From: DASUBN01 sp035691665
Lineage (GTDB): Bacteria > Pseudomonadota > Gammaproteobacteria > Natronospirales > REEB76
Length of the DNA: 17,981 nt
Reading direction: 5' to 3'
Assembly: GCA_035691665.1 (NCBI GenBank)
Contig: DASSIS010000117.1
Span: 1 to 17,981 of the forward strand
Below the pieces are notes generated by a model that saw only the letters and a program-made list of their open reading frames with translations, was not told the DNA's origin and searched no databases. Shown here in pieces: positions 1 through 10,478 of this stretch (positions are counted from its first letter, which is position 1; each line of letters opens with the position of its first letter). The position numbers and the translations under genes are program-made.

Positions 1-458
1 TCCAGTTCCTTGCCTTCGAGGTAGACCGGATCGCGCACCGGGCGCACGTCCACCAGCGAACCGGGCAGGAAGGCGCGCACGCCGTCCACCTCGACCGTGA
101 AGCCGCCCTTCACCTTGCCGGTGATGAAGCCCTTGACGATCTCGCCCTTGTTGAAGGAATCCTCGAGACGGGTCCAGGAGCGGGCACGCTTGGCCTTCTC
201 GCGCGACAGGCGCGTCTCGCCGAAGCCGTCCTCGAACGCGTCGAGCGCGACTTCGACGTCGTCGCCGACGGCGACTTCGAGTTCGCCCTGCTCGTTGTAA
301 AACTGTTCAGCGGGGATGACCCCTTCTGACTTGAGGCCGGCGTTGACGATGACGACATCGGGCCGGATCTCGACTACTCGGGCCGTGAGGATCGACCCGG
401 ACTGCATCTTCTGTTGCTTGATGCTCTCTTCGAAAAGTTCTGCGAATGATTCGGTCAT
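1..458 (-). CDS. rpsA: 30S ribosomal protein S1, N-terminal part (runs off the left edge)
   Basis: Ribosomal protein S1 binds mRNA on the 30S subunit and helps initiation on messages with weak Shine-Dalgarno sequences. The frame opens at the ATG at 458-456 and stays open to the window edge, giving about 152 residues. The protein begins MTESFAELFEESI, continues with AGLKSEGVIPAEQF and GDDVEVALDAFEDGFGET, and later has KVKGGFTVEV and RAFLPGSLVDVRPVRD, all hallmarks of the first two S1 repeats of proteobacterial RpsA. The C-terminal repeats lie outside. No strong Shine-Dalgarno precedes the ATG, as is usual for rpsA, whose product regulates its own translation. It follows cmk on the same strand after 122 bp, the classic cmk-rpsA order. 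Identity is near certain; only the 3' extent is unknown. Confidence 0.97.
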   Translation of the reverse strand, partial: MTESFAELFEESIKQQKMQSGSILTARVVEIRPDVVIVNAGLKSEGVIPAEQFYNEQGELEVAVGDDVEVALDAFEDGFGETRLSREKAKRARSWTRLEDSFNKGEIVKGFITGKVKGGFTVEVDGVRAFLPGSLVDVRPVRDPVYLEGKEL

Positions 459-474
459 TGGGAGTTGCCTAACA

Positions 475-529
475 CCCCCGTCAAGGGGGCACCTGTGGTT
501 GGATCGCCGCGGCCCGAATCCTTCGGACC
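475..529 (-). promoter_or_regulatory. rpsA leader with two GC-rich hairpins
   Basis: Seen in the sequence: two inverted repeats just upstream of the rpsA start. The proximal one pairs 475-479 (CCCCC) with 485-489 (GGGGG) around a five-base loop, about 16 nt before the ATG. The distal one pairs 514-518 (CCGAA) with 522-526 (TTCGG) around three bases and extends past one mismatch to GG/CC at 511-512 and 528-529. The E. coli rpsA leader is known to fold into successive hairpins that let S1 drive and repress its own translation. That this leader works the same way is inference. Neither hairpin is followed by a U tract, so they are not intrinsic terminators. Confidence 0.4.
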
Positions 530-580
530 CGTCGGGTTGTTACAAAAGGCCCGTGGCGTCCTGCCGCGAGCCGGGTTCTT

Positions 581-1282
581 CTAAGCCCCCGGGCTTGAGC
601 CGAAGCGCTCCCGGGCCAGTCCCATGACTCGTACCACCACCGCCTCGATGCCGATGCCGGTGGTATCCACCCGGACGGCGTCAGCCGCAGGCCGGAGGGG
701 GGACAGGGAACGGCTCTGATCCCGCTCGTCCCGGGCACTTATGTCACGAAAAAGGGCGTCAAGGTTAGCAGTTAATCCTTTCTCTTTCAACTGGTTATAA
801 CGTCTTTCGGCCCTTTCACGGGCACTCGCGGTGAGGAAGATCTTGAGCCGGGCCTCCGGGAAGATGACCGTGCCCATGTCCCGGCCGTCGGCCACGAGAC
901 CCGGCGCCCGGCGGAAACTCCGCTGCAAACCCGCCAGTCCCGCCCGGGCCCCGGGGATGACCGCGAGCCGGGAGGCCCGCTCGCCGGTCTCCTCGGCCCG
1001 CACCGCCAGGGTCACGTCTCTGCCCGCCAGGAGGATGCGCTCGCCGCCCTTTCCGTCCTGGCCGAATTGCACCTTGAGCCCCCAGGCGAGGCGCTCGAGT
1101 TGGGCTTCGTCGCCGCCGGCACCCGCCTCCTCAGCCACCAGGGCCAGGATCCGGTACAGGGCACCGCTGTCCAGGAGATGCCAGCCGAGTTGCTCCGCCA
1201 CCCGGCGGCTGATGGTGCCCTTGCCGGAGCCGCTCGGCCCGTCTATCGCAATGACGGGGGCGATGGCCGGCGCCAGCGTCAT
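581..1282 (-). CDS. cmk: (d)CMP kinase
   Basis: Cytidylate kinase phosphorylates CMP and dCMP with ATP in the cytosol, recycling CMP from RNA turnover and lipid synthesis. The 233-residue product is close to the usual ~225-230. It has the P-loop GPSGSGKGT at residues 15-23, followed by WHLLDSGALYR, then VADGRDMGTVIFPEA and the RYNQLKEKG segment of the lid, all typical of bacterial Cmk. The ATG at 1282 overlaps the aroA stop by four bases (ATGA) and has a good Shine-Dalgarno, AAGGGG, seven bases upstream, so the start is well supported. It sits between aroA and rpsA in the conserved order. A patch around 740-800 encoding the lid is clearly richer in A+T than its surroundings and carries a promoter-like sequence (see separate entry). 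Confidence 0.96.
   Translation of the reverse strand: MTLAPAIAPVIAIDGPSGSGKGTISRRVAEQLGWHLLDSGALYRILALVAEEAGAGGDEAQLERLAWGLKVQFGQDGKGGERILLAGRDVTLAVRAEETGERASRLAVIPGARAGLAGLQRSFRRAPGLVADGRDMGTVIFPEARLKIFLTASARERAERRYNQLKEKGLTANLDALFRDISARDERDQSRSLSPLRPAADAVRVDTTGIGIEAVVVRVMGLARERFGSSPGA
762..790 (-). promoter_or_regulatory. Candidate rpsA promoter inside cmk
   Basis: Reading the minus strand, TTGAAA (790-785) resembles a -35 box with five of six consensus bases. Exactly 17 bases later comes TAACCT (767-762), a weak -10, preceded directly by TGC as in an extended -10. It lies in an A+T-rich island within the otherwise GC-rich cmk gene. In E. coli some rpsA promoters lie within the upstream cmk gene, so the position makes sense. 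The -10 matches only three of six bases, so this is a candidate, not a firm call. Confidence 0.3.
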
Positions 1283-2628
1283 GCCGCTGCCCCTTCGCGG
1301 GCGGTGATGCCGAGGCCCGCCTGGGCCGCCAGGGACACGAAACCGGGGAAGGAGGTGTCCACGTTGCGGCAGTCGCGTATCAGGATCGGCGCCTTGGCCT
1401 TCAGCGCCGCCATGGCGAAGGCCATGGCGATGCGGTGGTCGCCGTGGCTCTGGATCTCGCCGCCCTGGAAGCGGTCCACGCCCGTGACCTGGATGCCATC
1501 GGCGCTCGACTCCACCGGCACGCCGAGGGTCGCGAGGCCGTCCTGCATGGCCTGCAGCCGGTCGCTCTCCTTCACCCTGAGCTCGCCGGCGCCGCGCACG
1601 CGGGTGGTGCCGCGCGCCGCGGCCGCCGCGATGAGCAGGGCCGGGATCTCGTCGATGGCCAGCACCACTTCCCCGGGGCCGATGTCGATGCCCTGCAGGC
1701 GCGTGCCCTCCACTTCGATGTCCGCCACCGGCTCCGCGCCCAGCTGGCGCGGGTTCAGGAGCCGGATCTCGGCACCCATGCGCTTCAGGAGCCGGAGGAT
1801 GCCGTCGCGGGTGGGGTTCACGCCCACGTTCTCCAGCAGCACGCGGCTGCCGGGCGTCACGGCGGCGGCGGCGAGGAAGAACGCCGCCGAGGATAGGTCC
1901 GCCGGCACTTCCACCTGGGTGGCGAGCAGCGCACCGCCGCCGTGGATGCCGATCCAGCCGTTCTCCTTCAGGCAGCCGTGGCCGAAGGCGCTCAGCATGC
2001 GCTCGGTGTGGTCGCGGCTCGGCCCCGGCTCCTTCACCCAGCTGTAGCCGCCGGCGTAGAGGCCGGCGAGCAGCAGCGCGGATTTCAACTGGCCGCTGGC
2101 CATGGGCAGGACGTAGCGCAGGGGCCTGAGCGGATGGACGCCGTGCACGGTGAGCGGCGCGCGGCCGCCTTCACGGCTCTCGATGCGCGCGCCCATGGCG
2201 GTGAGCGGATCGATGACCCGCTGCATGGGGCGCTTCTGCAGGGAGCGGTCGCCGGTCAGGGTGGACGCGAAGGCCTGGCCCGCCATGAGGCCCATGAGGA
2301 TGCGGATGGCGGTGCCGGAGTTGCCGAGGTCGAGGGGCGCCTGCGGCGCAGCGAGGCCCAGGAGACCGCGGCCCTGCACCTTGAGGCGGCCGTCGCCGGA
2401 GCCCTCCACCTGCACCCCCAGGGCACGGATGGCAGCGAGGGTCGCGAGGCAATCCTCGCCGGCCAGGAAGCCGCCGATGCGGGTCTCGCCTTCGGCGATG
2501 GCGCCCAGGAGCAGCGCGCGGTGGGAGATGGATTTGTCGCCCGGCACCCGCAGGTTTCCCTTGAGCACGCCCCCGGGTTCGACACTGTATTGCAGTTCCG
2601 CAGCGGAGGATGGCGCCTTGGCAAACAT
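1279..2628 (-). CDS. aroA: 3-phosphoshikimate 1-carboxyvinyltransferase (EPSP synthase)
   Basis: Sixth step of the shikimate pathway: joins PEP to shikimate-3-phosphate to make EPSP on the way to chorismate. The 449-residue product has GDKSISHR at 30-37 (substrate-binding Lys, Ser, Arg), LGNSGTAIRI at 101-110, SGQLKSA near 178, RDHTE at 205-209, NPTR at 271-274, AIDEIPAL with the catalytic Asp near 326, KESDR at 353-357, and a C-terminal HGDHRIAMAFA and FPGF. Position 110 (Pro101 in E. coli AroA) is Ile. Together with RDHTE, GDKS and NPTR this recalls class II, glyphosate-tolerant enzymes (inference). Pseudomonas carries a TyrA-AroA fusion at this locus; here AroA is normal in length with no TyrA domain. 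It starts 4 bp after hisC and overlaps cmk by four bases, so it is cotranscribed and probably translationally coupled. Confidence 0.96.
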   Translation of the reverse strand: MFAKAPSSAAELQYSVEPGGVLKGNLRVPGDKSISHRALLLGAIAEGETRIGGFLAGEDCLATLAAIRALGVQVEGSGDGRLKVQGRGLLGLAAPQAPLDLGNSGTAIRILMGLMAGQAFASTLTGDRSLQKRPMQRVIDPLTAMGARIESREGGRAPLTVHGVHPLRPLRYVLPMASGQLKSALLLAGLYAGGYSWVKEPGPSRDHTERMLSAFGHGCLKENGWIGIHGGGALLATQVEVPADLSSAAFFLAAAAVTPGSRVLLENVGVNPTRDGILRLLKRMGAEIRLLNPRQLGAEPVADIEVEGTRLQGIDIGPGEVVLAIDEIPALLIAAAAARGTTRVRGAGELRVKESDRLQAMQDGLATLGVPVESSADGIQVTGVDRFQGGEIQSHGDHRIAMAFAMAALKAKAPILIRDCRNVDTSFPGFVSLAAQAGLGITAREGAAA

Positions 2629-2632
2629 GGCT

Positions 2633-3766
2633 TCAGGCCTTGAGGACCTTCTCCAGGGCGCGCAGGAGACGCGTGTTCTGCTCCGCGAGGCCGGCGGTGA
2701 TGCGCAGATGGTCCGGCAGGCCGTAGGCCCCCAAGGGGCGCACGATCACGCCCTCCTTGAGCAGGGCCTGGAACACCGGCAAGGCCGGACGACCCATGTC
2801 GGCGGTGACGAAGTTGCAGATGGAGGGGATAGTCTTGAGGCCGAGCGCCTTCAGGCCCGCATCGAGGCGCTTGAGCTCGACGTGATTGAGCTCGAGCGTC
2901 CGCTGGATGTGCTCCCGATCGCCGAGGGCGGCGGCGGCCGCGGTCTGCCCGAGGCTACCGGGGTTGAAGGCGAGCCGCGCCCGGTTGAGCAGCTCCACGA
3001 GCTTGGGGTGCGCTAGGGCATAGCCCACGCGCGCGCCGGCCAGGCCATAGGCCTTGGAGAAGGTGCGCATCACGATGAGGTTCGGGAACCTGGGCAAGAG
3101 CTTCGTCATGTCCGGGTAGCCCGGCTCGAGATCCGTGGCGTATTCCCAATAGGCTTCGTCCACCAGCACCAGGCAGTCCCGGGGCACGCGCTTGAGGAAA
3201 GCCTCGAGGGCCGCGCCGTCTATCCAGGTGCCGGTGGGGTTGTTGGGGTTGGCAATGAACACCACCCGGGTGTCGGCGCGCAAGAGCGCGGCCATGTTGT
3301 CCAGGTTGTGGCCATAGGGCTGGGTCGGATGTTCCGGCGGATTGGCCGCGGCGATGAGCTGGGCGGCGCCCGATGCCTGGGTCACGATGTTGTAGACCGA
3401 GAAGCCGTAACGGGAGATCACGGCGGAGCGGTCCGGACCTAAGAACACCCGCGCCACCAACTCCAGGATGTGGTCGGAGCCGGTGCCGACGAGGATGTGG
3501 GAGAGCTCGATGCCGTGGTGGTCGGCGATGGCGCGCTTCAGGCCGTAGGCGTTGCCGTCGGGGTAGAGCGCGGTCTCGTCCAGGGCCTGGCGCATGGCGG
3601 CCAGGGCCTTGGGCGAGGTGCCGAGGGGGTTCTCGTTGGAGGCGAGCTTGATGATGCCGGTGATGCCGAGCTCACGCTCAAGCTCGCTGATGGGCTTGCC
3701 GGGCTCGTAGGGGCGCAGGCCCGGGATCCCCGGCGCGGCGAACGCGAGCGGGTCGAACTCAGCCAT
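2633..3766 (-). CDS. hisC: Histidinol-phosphate aminotransferase, HisC2 type
   Basis: PLP-dependent class II aminotransferase that converts imidazole-acetol phosphate to histidinol phosphate. HisC2-type enzymes at this locus may also transaminate aromatic keto acids or arogenate precursors. The 377-residue product shows SNENPLG near 43, YPDGNAYGLK near 68, GSDHILELV, NPNNPTGTW at 173-181, DEAYWEYA near 203, and TFSKAYGLAGARVGYA, with the PLP lysine at K238. It ends with the substrate-arginine segment DHLRITAG. The ATG lies inside serC with an 8-bp overlap (ATGGCTGA) and no clear Shine-Dalgarno, so it is probably coupled to serC translation. In Pseudomonas pheA lies between serC and hisC; here it is missing. 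An aromatic aminotransferase role cannot be excluded from sequence alone. Confidence 0.92.
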   Translation of the reverse strand: MAEFDPLAFAAPGIPGLRPYEPGKPISELERELGITGIIKLASNENPLGTSPKALAAMRQALDETALYPDGNAYGLKRAIADHHGIELSHILVGTGSDHILELVARVFLGPDRSAVISRYGFSVYNIVTQASGAAQLIAAANPPEHPTQPYGHNLDNMAALLRADTRVVFIANPNNPTGTWIDGAALEAFLKRVPRDCLVLVDEAYWEYATDLEPGYPDMTKLLPRFPNLIVMRTFSKAYGLAGARVGYALAHPKLVELLNRARLAFNPGSLGQTAAAAALGDREHIQRTLELNHVELKRLDAGLKALGLKTIPSICNFVTADMGRPALPVFQALLKEGVIVRPLGAYGLPDHLRITAGLAEQNTRLLRALEKVLKA

Positions 3767-4860
3767 GGCGGCGTTCGAAGTCGTCCATGAAGTCCACCAG
3801 CGCCTGCACGCCCTCTTCCGGCATTGCGTTGTAGAGGCTGGCGCGCATGCCGCCGGCGAAGCGATGGCCCTTGAGGTTGAGCAGGCCCGCGGCCTCGGCT
3901 TCCTCCAAGAACATCGGTTCCAGCGCCTTGTCGGCGCAGTTGAAGGGCACGTTCATGATGGAGCGCACGGGTTTGGCGATCTTGTTCACGTAGAAGCCGG
4001 TCTTGTCCACCCGCTTGTAGAGGAGCCCGGCCTTGTGCTGGTTGCGACGCTCCATGGCCGCGGCGCCGCCCTCGCGCTTGATCCAATGCAGCATCTTGCC
4101 GCACACGTACCAGGGATAGACCGAGGGCGTGTTGAGCATGGAGTGCTGTTCGATATGGGCGCGGTAGTCGAGCATGGTGGGGATGCCGGTAGCCGGCGCA
4201 CGCAAGGCGTCGCGACGCACGATCACCACCGTGAGGCCGGCGATGCCGAGGTTCTTCTGGGCCGCGGCGTAGATGAGCGCGAAGCGGCTCACGTCCACCG
4301 GCCGCGACAGGATCATGGAGGTCATGTCTGCCGCCAGCGGCACCTCCACCTGGGGCACCGCGGCGAACTCGACGCCGCCGATGGTCTCGTTCACGGTGTA
4401 ATGCAGGTAGGCGGCGTCCTTGCGGATCTTCCAGGAGGAGACCGGCGGGATGTCGGTGTAGCCGGAGGCCTTGGCGTCCACGGCGAGCTCCGCCTGGGTG
4501 AGCTTCTGGCCTTCCTGCCAGGCACGGTTCGACCAGTGGCCGGTGACCACGTAGTCGGCCTTGCCGCCGGGGGCCGGCGCCAGGTTCACGGGCACCATGC
4601 CGAACTGGGTGGCGGCCCCGCCCTGCAGGAACAGCACCGCGTAGTCGGCGGAGATGCCCATGAGCGCGCGCAGGGTGGCTTCGGTGTCGGCAGCGATGGG
4701 CTCGAACATGGCGGTGCGGTGGCCCATCTCCATGACCGACTGCCGGGTGCCGCGATAGTCGAGCAGCTCCTCGCGCAGCTCCAGCATCACCTCGGTCGGG
4801 AGCATCGCCGGTCCCGCGCCGAAGTTGTAGCCGCGCCCTTCCACCAAGGTCTTCGCTTTC

Positions 4861-4880
<20 letters not shown>
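3759..4880 (-). CDS. serC: Phosphoserine aminotransferase
   Basis: Converts 3-phosphohydroxypyruvate and glutamate to O-phosphoserine in serine synthesis, and acts in the PLP pathway in gammaproteobacteria. Visible motifs: YNFGAGPAMLP near 18, SVMEMGHRT near 48, FLQGGAATQFGMVPVNL near 84, GHWSNRAW near 114, NETIGGVEF near 164, and AAQKNLGIAGLTVV with the PLP lysine at K209. The usual motif reads GAQKNIGPAG, so two positions differ. The longest frame gives 373 residues from the ATG at 4880, but an AGGGG directly abuts that codon with no spacer. GTG codons at 4871 and 4868 fit better: 9 and 12 bases from AGGGG, and 4868 would overlap gyrA by the same 8 bases seen at the serC-hisC junction. Identity is certain; the start is not. 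Confidence 0.95.
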
Positions 4881-7407
<2,527 letters not shown>

Positions 7408-7739
7408 GCAAGAGCTGGATTTCTAAGGGTTTTTTGAAGCCGCCGAAGGCGGAAGACTCAAAGGATTCATGGTACCACAAACAGCCGATTTATTGAGCCC
7501 ATTCAAACACTTCCGGTGCTTTATTTGCCCAGGTTTTCGGGGGCTGGTGGGGTCGCGATATCGCTCATCGCCCTATGCCATTATGAGACGCATTCCGAGA
7601 CCGTCGTAGTCATGTGCAGAGGCGTCACCGCGCGTGTCTTGCCAGCAACATGACGTGCGCGAGCTCCCTCGCACGCGCGGCGAGCGACGCAGAAGCGGGG
7701 TTTCTATAGACTAGCGCTGTCTTCACCTTCGGACGCGCG
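7408..7739. other. Divergent intergenic region between gyrA and the amidohydrolase operon
   Basis: This 332-bp stretch separates two outward-facing transcription units and must hold both promoters. It is less GC-rich than the genes near the gyrA side. Seen: a leader hairpin at 7440-7452 with an adjoining T6 run on the plus strand, a ten-base palindrome at 7555-7564, and an imperfect hairpin pairing 7655-7663 with 7668-7674. On the minus strand TGGTACCAT (7474-7466) resembles an extended -10 for gyrA, without a good -35. On the plus strand TATAGA at 7705-7710 could be the -10 of the downstream operon, also without a clear -35. I see no convincing ORF, tRNA or small-RNA gene. In Pseudomonas mtnA occupies this place. 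Confidence 0.6.
7440..7452 (-). promoter_or_regulatory. Hairpin in the gyrA 5' leader
   Basis: A perfect five-pair stem (CCGCC at 7440-7444 with GGCGG at 7448-7452) around a three-base loop, 33 bp upstream of the gyrA ATG. In the gyrA transcript it is followed by six A residues, not U, so it is not a terminator for gyrA-direction transcription. On the plus strand the T run precedes the stem, so it does not terminate that direction either. A role in mRNA stability or translation is possible but not shown. Confidence 0.3.
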
Positions 7740-9080
7740 ATGGAACCGGTTGACGCGCTGATCTACGCCCGCTGGATCGTCCCCGTGGAACCTGCAGGCC
7801 GTGTGCTGGAACAGCACGCGCTGGCGCTGCGCCACGGCCGCATCGTGGCGCTCCTGCCCTACGCCGAGGCGCGTGCCCGTTATGCGCCCGCCGAGACGGT
7901 GGAGCTGCCGCGGCACGTGCTCATCCCTGGTCTCGTGAACGCCCACACCCATGCCGCCATGACGCTCTTGCGCGGCATCGCCGACGACCTGCCGTTGGGA
8001 CCCTGGCTCAAGGACCACATCTGGCCCGCCGAGCACCGTTGGGTGAACGCGGATTTCGTGCGCGACGGCGCCGAGCTCGCGCTCGCCGAGATGCTGCGCT
8101 CCGGCACCACCTGTTTCGCAGACATGTACTTCTTCCCCGAAGTCACGGCCGAGGTCGCGCGCCAGCATGGCATGCGCGCGGTGCTGGGCCTGGTGCTGTT
8201 CGACTTCCCGAGCCCCTGGGGCTCGGGCCCGGAAGAATACCTGCGCAAGGGCCTTGCGCTGCGCGACCGGCACAAGAACGACCCCCTGCTCTCTTTCATG
8301 TTCGCGCCCCACTCCACCTATACCGTCTCGGAGCGCTGGCTGAAGGAGCTGCGCACCCTCGCGGACGAGGTGGATCTGCCGATGCAGACCCATCTGCACG
8401 AGACCGCCGACGAGGTGGCGCAGAGCCTCGCGCAGCACGGCAAGCGGCCCATCGCCCGGCTCATGGAGCTCGGGTTCTTCAACCCGGCGCTCATGGGCGC
8501 CCACATGACCCAGCTCACGGACGCGGAGATCGCTGCCTGCGCCCAGAACGGCGTGAGCGTGGTGCACTGCCCCGAATCCAACCTGAAGCTGGCCAGCGGC
8601 TTCTGCCCGGTGGCGAAGCTGCTCAAGGCCGGCGTGAACGTGGCGCTCGGCACCGACGGCGCCGCCAGCAACAACGACCTCGACATGCTGGGTGAGCTGC
8701 ACACCGCGGCGCTGCTCGCCAAGGGCGTGGCCGGCGACGCGGCCGCCCTGCCCGCGGCCGCCGCCCTCGGCATGGCGACCTTGAACGGCGCCCGGGCGCT
8801 CGGCCTCGAGAAGGACATCGGTTCGCTGACGCCCGGCAAGTGGGCAGACCTCGTCGCCGTCGACCTCGCCGCGCCCGAGACCCAGCCCGTCTACGACGTG
8901 ATCTCGACCTTGGTCTATGCCGCCGACCGGCGCCAGGTGAGCGACGTGTGGGTGGCGGGCAAGCGGCTCCTGCAGGATCGGGAGCTCACTCAGATGGATG
9001 GCGAGGCCATCCTGCAGCGGGCGGCGGACTGGCGCGAACGCATCGCCGCCGGACGCGGCGACGCGCGCCAGAGGGCTTAA
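7740..9080 (+). CDS. TRZ/ATZ-family amidohydrolase, probable 5'-methylthioadenosine/S-adenosylhomocysteine deaminase
   Basis: A cytosolic metal-dependent deaminase, probably removing the amino group from the adenine of methylthioadenosine or S-adenosylhomocysteine to give the inosine form. The 446-residue product has NAHTHAAM with the metal ligands H69 and H71, HLHET in mid-protein, HCPESNLKLASGFCPV, and GTDGAASNNDLDML with a metal-binding Asp, the signature set of MTA/SAH deaminases in the amidohydrolase superfamily. It lies directly before ubiG. From memory, P. aeruginosa PA3170, a characterised MTA deaminase, is also next to ubiG, which supports the call. It begins the plus-strand operon; a possible -10 (TATAGA) sits 30 bp before the ATG and the Shine-Dalgarno is poor. 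Substrate could also be another adenosine or an 8-oxoguanine-like base, so no symbol is given. Confidence 0.85.
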   Translation: MEPVDALIYARWIVPVEPAGRVLEQHALALRHGRIVALLPYAEARARYAPAETVELPRHVLIPGLVNAHTHAAMTLLRGIADDLPLGPWLKDHIWPAEHRWVNADFVRDGAELALAEMLRSGTTCFADMYFFPEVTAEVARQHGMRAVLGLVLFDFPSPWGSGPEEYLRKGLALRDRHKNDPLLSFMFAPHSTYTVSERWLKELRTLADEVDLPMQTHLHETADEVAQSLAQHGKRPIARLMELGFFNPALMGAHMTQLTDAEIAACAQNGVSVVHCPESNLKLASGFCPVAKLLKAGVNVALGTDGAASNNDLDMLGELHTAALLAKGVAGDAAALPAAAALGMATLNGARALGLEKDIGSLTPGKWADLVAVDLAAPETQPVYDVISTLVYAADRRQVSDVWVAGKRLLQDRELTQMDGEAILQRAADWRERIAAGRGDARQRA

Positions 9081-9084
9081 AGGG

Positions 9085-9792
9085 ATGCACACCAACCTGG
9101 ATGCGGGTGAGATCGCCAAGTTCGACGCCATCGCGGCCCGCTGGTGGGACCCGGGCGGCGAGTTCCGGCCGCTGCACGAGATCAATCCCCTGCGCCTCGA
9201 TTACATCGATCAGCGCGTGTCGCTCACGGGCAAGCGCGTGCTGGATGTCGGCTGCGGCGGCGGCCTCCTGGCGGAGAGCATGGCCGGCCGCGGGGCGAAG
9301 GTCACGGGCATAGACCTCTCGGAGGGCGCTCTCAGGGTGGCGAAGCTGCACTTGAAGGAGAGCGGCCGGCAGGTGGACTACCGACTGGTGAGCGCCGAGG
9401 CGCTCGCCGCCGAGATGCCGGCGGCCTTCGATGCGGTCACCTGCATGGAGATGCTGGAGCACGTGCCGGACCCGCTCTCCATCATCCGCGCCTGCACCAC
9501 GCTGCTGCGTCCGGGTGGGCAAGCGGTCTTCTCCACCCTGAACCGCAACCCGAAGTCCTTCACGCTCGCGATCCTGGGGGGCGAGTACCTCTTGCGGCTC
9601 ATCCCCGCCGGCACCCACGAGTACGCGAAGTTCATCCGGCCCTCGGAGCTCGACGCCTGGGCACGGGCCGCCGGCCTCACGCACCGACACAGCACCGGAC
9701 TGCACTACAATCCGCTGACGCGGCGTTACCGCATGGGCCCGGGCCTAGACGTGAACTACTTCATGCACTTCAGCCGCGAGCCGCAAGCATGA
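9085..9792 (+). CDS. ubiG: Ubiquinone biosynthesis O-methyltransferase
   Basis: Catalyses both SAM-dependent O-methylations of the ubiquinone ring. The product is 235 residues, near the usual 232-242. After AKFDAIAARWWDPGGEFRPL and HEINPLRLDYI, typical of UbiG N-termini, comes the SAM-binding motif VLDVGCGGG at 52-60 with the acidic residue D77 in GIDLSE, then CMEMLEHVPDP. The start is the ATG at 9085, 4 bp after the preceding stop, with GAGGG nine bases upstream inside the previous gene. A longer frame to 8998 is rejected because it would overlap the amidohydrolase by 83 bp and adds no family sequence. Its stop overlaps the next gene by four bases (ATGA). The methylation by-product SAH is a possible substrate of the upstream deaminase (inference). 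Confidence 0.95.
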   Translation: MHTNLDAGEIAKFDAIAARWWDPGGEFRPLHEINPLRLDYIDQRVSLTGKRVLDVGCGGGLLAESMAGRGAKVTGIDLSEGALRVAKLHLKESGRQVDYRLVSAEALAAEMPAAFDAVTCMEMLEHVPDPLSIIRACTTLLRPGGQAVFSTLNRNPKSFTLAILGGEYLLRLIPAGTHEYAKFIRPSELDAWARAAGLTHRHSTGLHYNPLTRRYRMGPGLDVNYFMHFSREPQA

Positions 9793-10478
9793 GCCTGAAG
9801 CTCGTGCTCTTCGACCTCGACGGCACGCTCATGGATACGGCACCGGACATGGGCGCCGCGCTCAACGCGCTGCGGGCCGAGCATCGCCTCCCGGCGCTCT
9901 CCGCCGACCGCATCCGCCCCCACGTCTCCCACGGAGTGCCGGCCCTGCTCAAGCTCGGCTTCGGCATGGAACCCCAGGACACCCGCTATCCCGAGATGCG
10001 GGCCCGCTACCTCGCCATCTATCAGGCCGGCCTCGCGAACGAGACCCGGCTCTTCCACGGCGCCGACAAGCTGCTGGACGCGCTCGTCTCCCGGGGTTTC
10101 GTCTGGGGCATCGTGACCAACAAACCCGGCTGGCTCACGGAGCCGCTGCTGGACGCCTTCAAGCTGCGGGAGCGCGCCGCCTGCGTGGTGAGCGGCGACA
10201 CCACGGCGCGCCGCAAACCCCACCCGGATCCCCTGCTCCACGCCTGCAAGCTCTGCGGCGTGGCGGCGGAAGACAGCGCCTACGTGGGCGATGCCCAACG
10301 CGACGTGGAGGCCGCCCACGCCGCCGGCATGCCCGCCGTGGTGGCCCTCTACGGTTACCTCGGCGAAGACGAGCTCCCCGCCGCCTGGAAGGCGGAGCAC
10401 ATGATCAAGCATCCGCTGGAACTCCTGGACTGGCTTGCGGCGCAGCCGGCCAAGCGCGCCGCGGAGGCCGGCGCATGA
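9789..10478 (+). CDS. mupP: HAD-family phosphatase, probable MupP (N-acetylmuramic acid 6-phosphate phosphatase); Gph-like
   Basis: A HAD subfamily IA phosphatase of 229 residues. Motif I is VLFDLDGTLMDT (nucleophile D9, acid/base D11), motif II TNK at 110-112, motif III K143-P144, motif IV YVGDAQRD with D168 and D172. Such proteins are often annotated as phosphoglycolate phosphatase. In Pseudomonas the homologue directly after ubiG was shown to be MupP, which dephosphorylates MurNAc 6-phosphate in peptidoglycan recycling. The ALYGYL segment and the W/H/P pattern in WKAEHMIKHPLEL fit my memory of that group. Start overlaps ubiG by four bases, and the stop overlaps rmuC likewise, so it is translationally coupled. 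The HAD call is certain; MupP over Gph rests on synteny and C-terminal features. Confidence 0.75.
   Translation: MSLKLVLFDLDGTLMDTAPDMGAALNALRAEHRLPALSADRIRPHVSHGVPALLKLGFGMEPQDTRYPEMRARYLAIYQAGLANETRLFHGADKLLDALVSRGFVWGIVTNKPGWLTEPLLDAFKLRERAACVVSGDTTARRKPHPDPLLHACKLCGVAAEDSAYVGDAQRDVEAAHAAGMPAVVALYGYLGEDELPAAWKAEHMIKHPLELLDWLAAQPAKRAAEAGA

Noticed and set aside
1279..2628. TyrA-AroA fusion as in Pseudomonas
   Set aside because: The protein begins just before the AroA GDKSISHR motif and has normal AroA length; no dehydrogenase domain is present.
7430..7452. Hairpin plus T6 as an intrinsic terminator
   Set aside because: The T run lies on the wrong side of the stem for plus-strand transcription and becomes an A run for minus-strand transcription.
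7704..9185. A 493-codon frame antisense to the amidohydrolase
   Set aside because: It overlaps a gene with complete metal-site motifs; its composition is that of a shadow frame.
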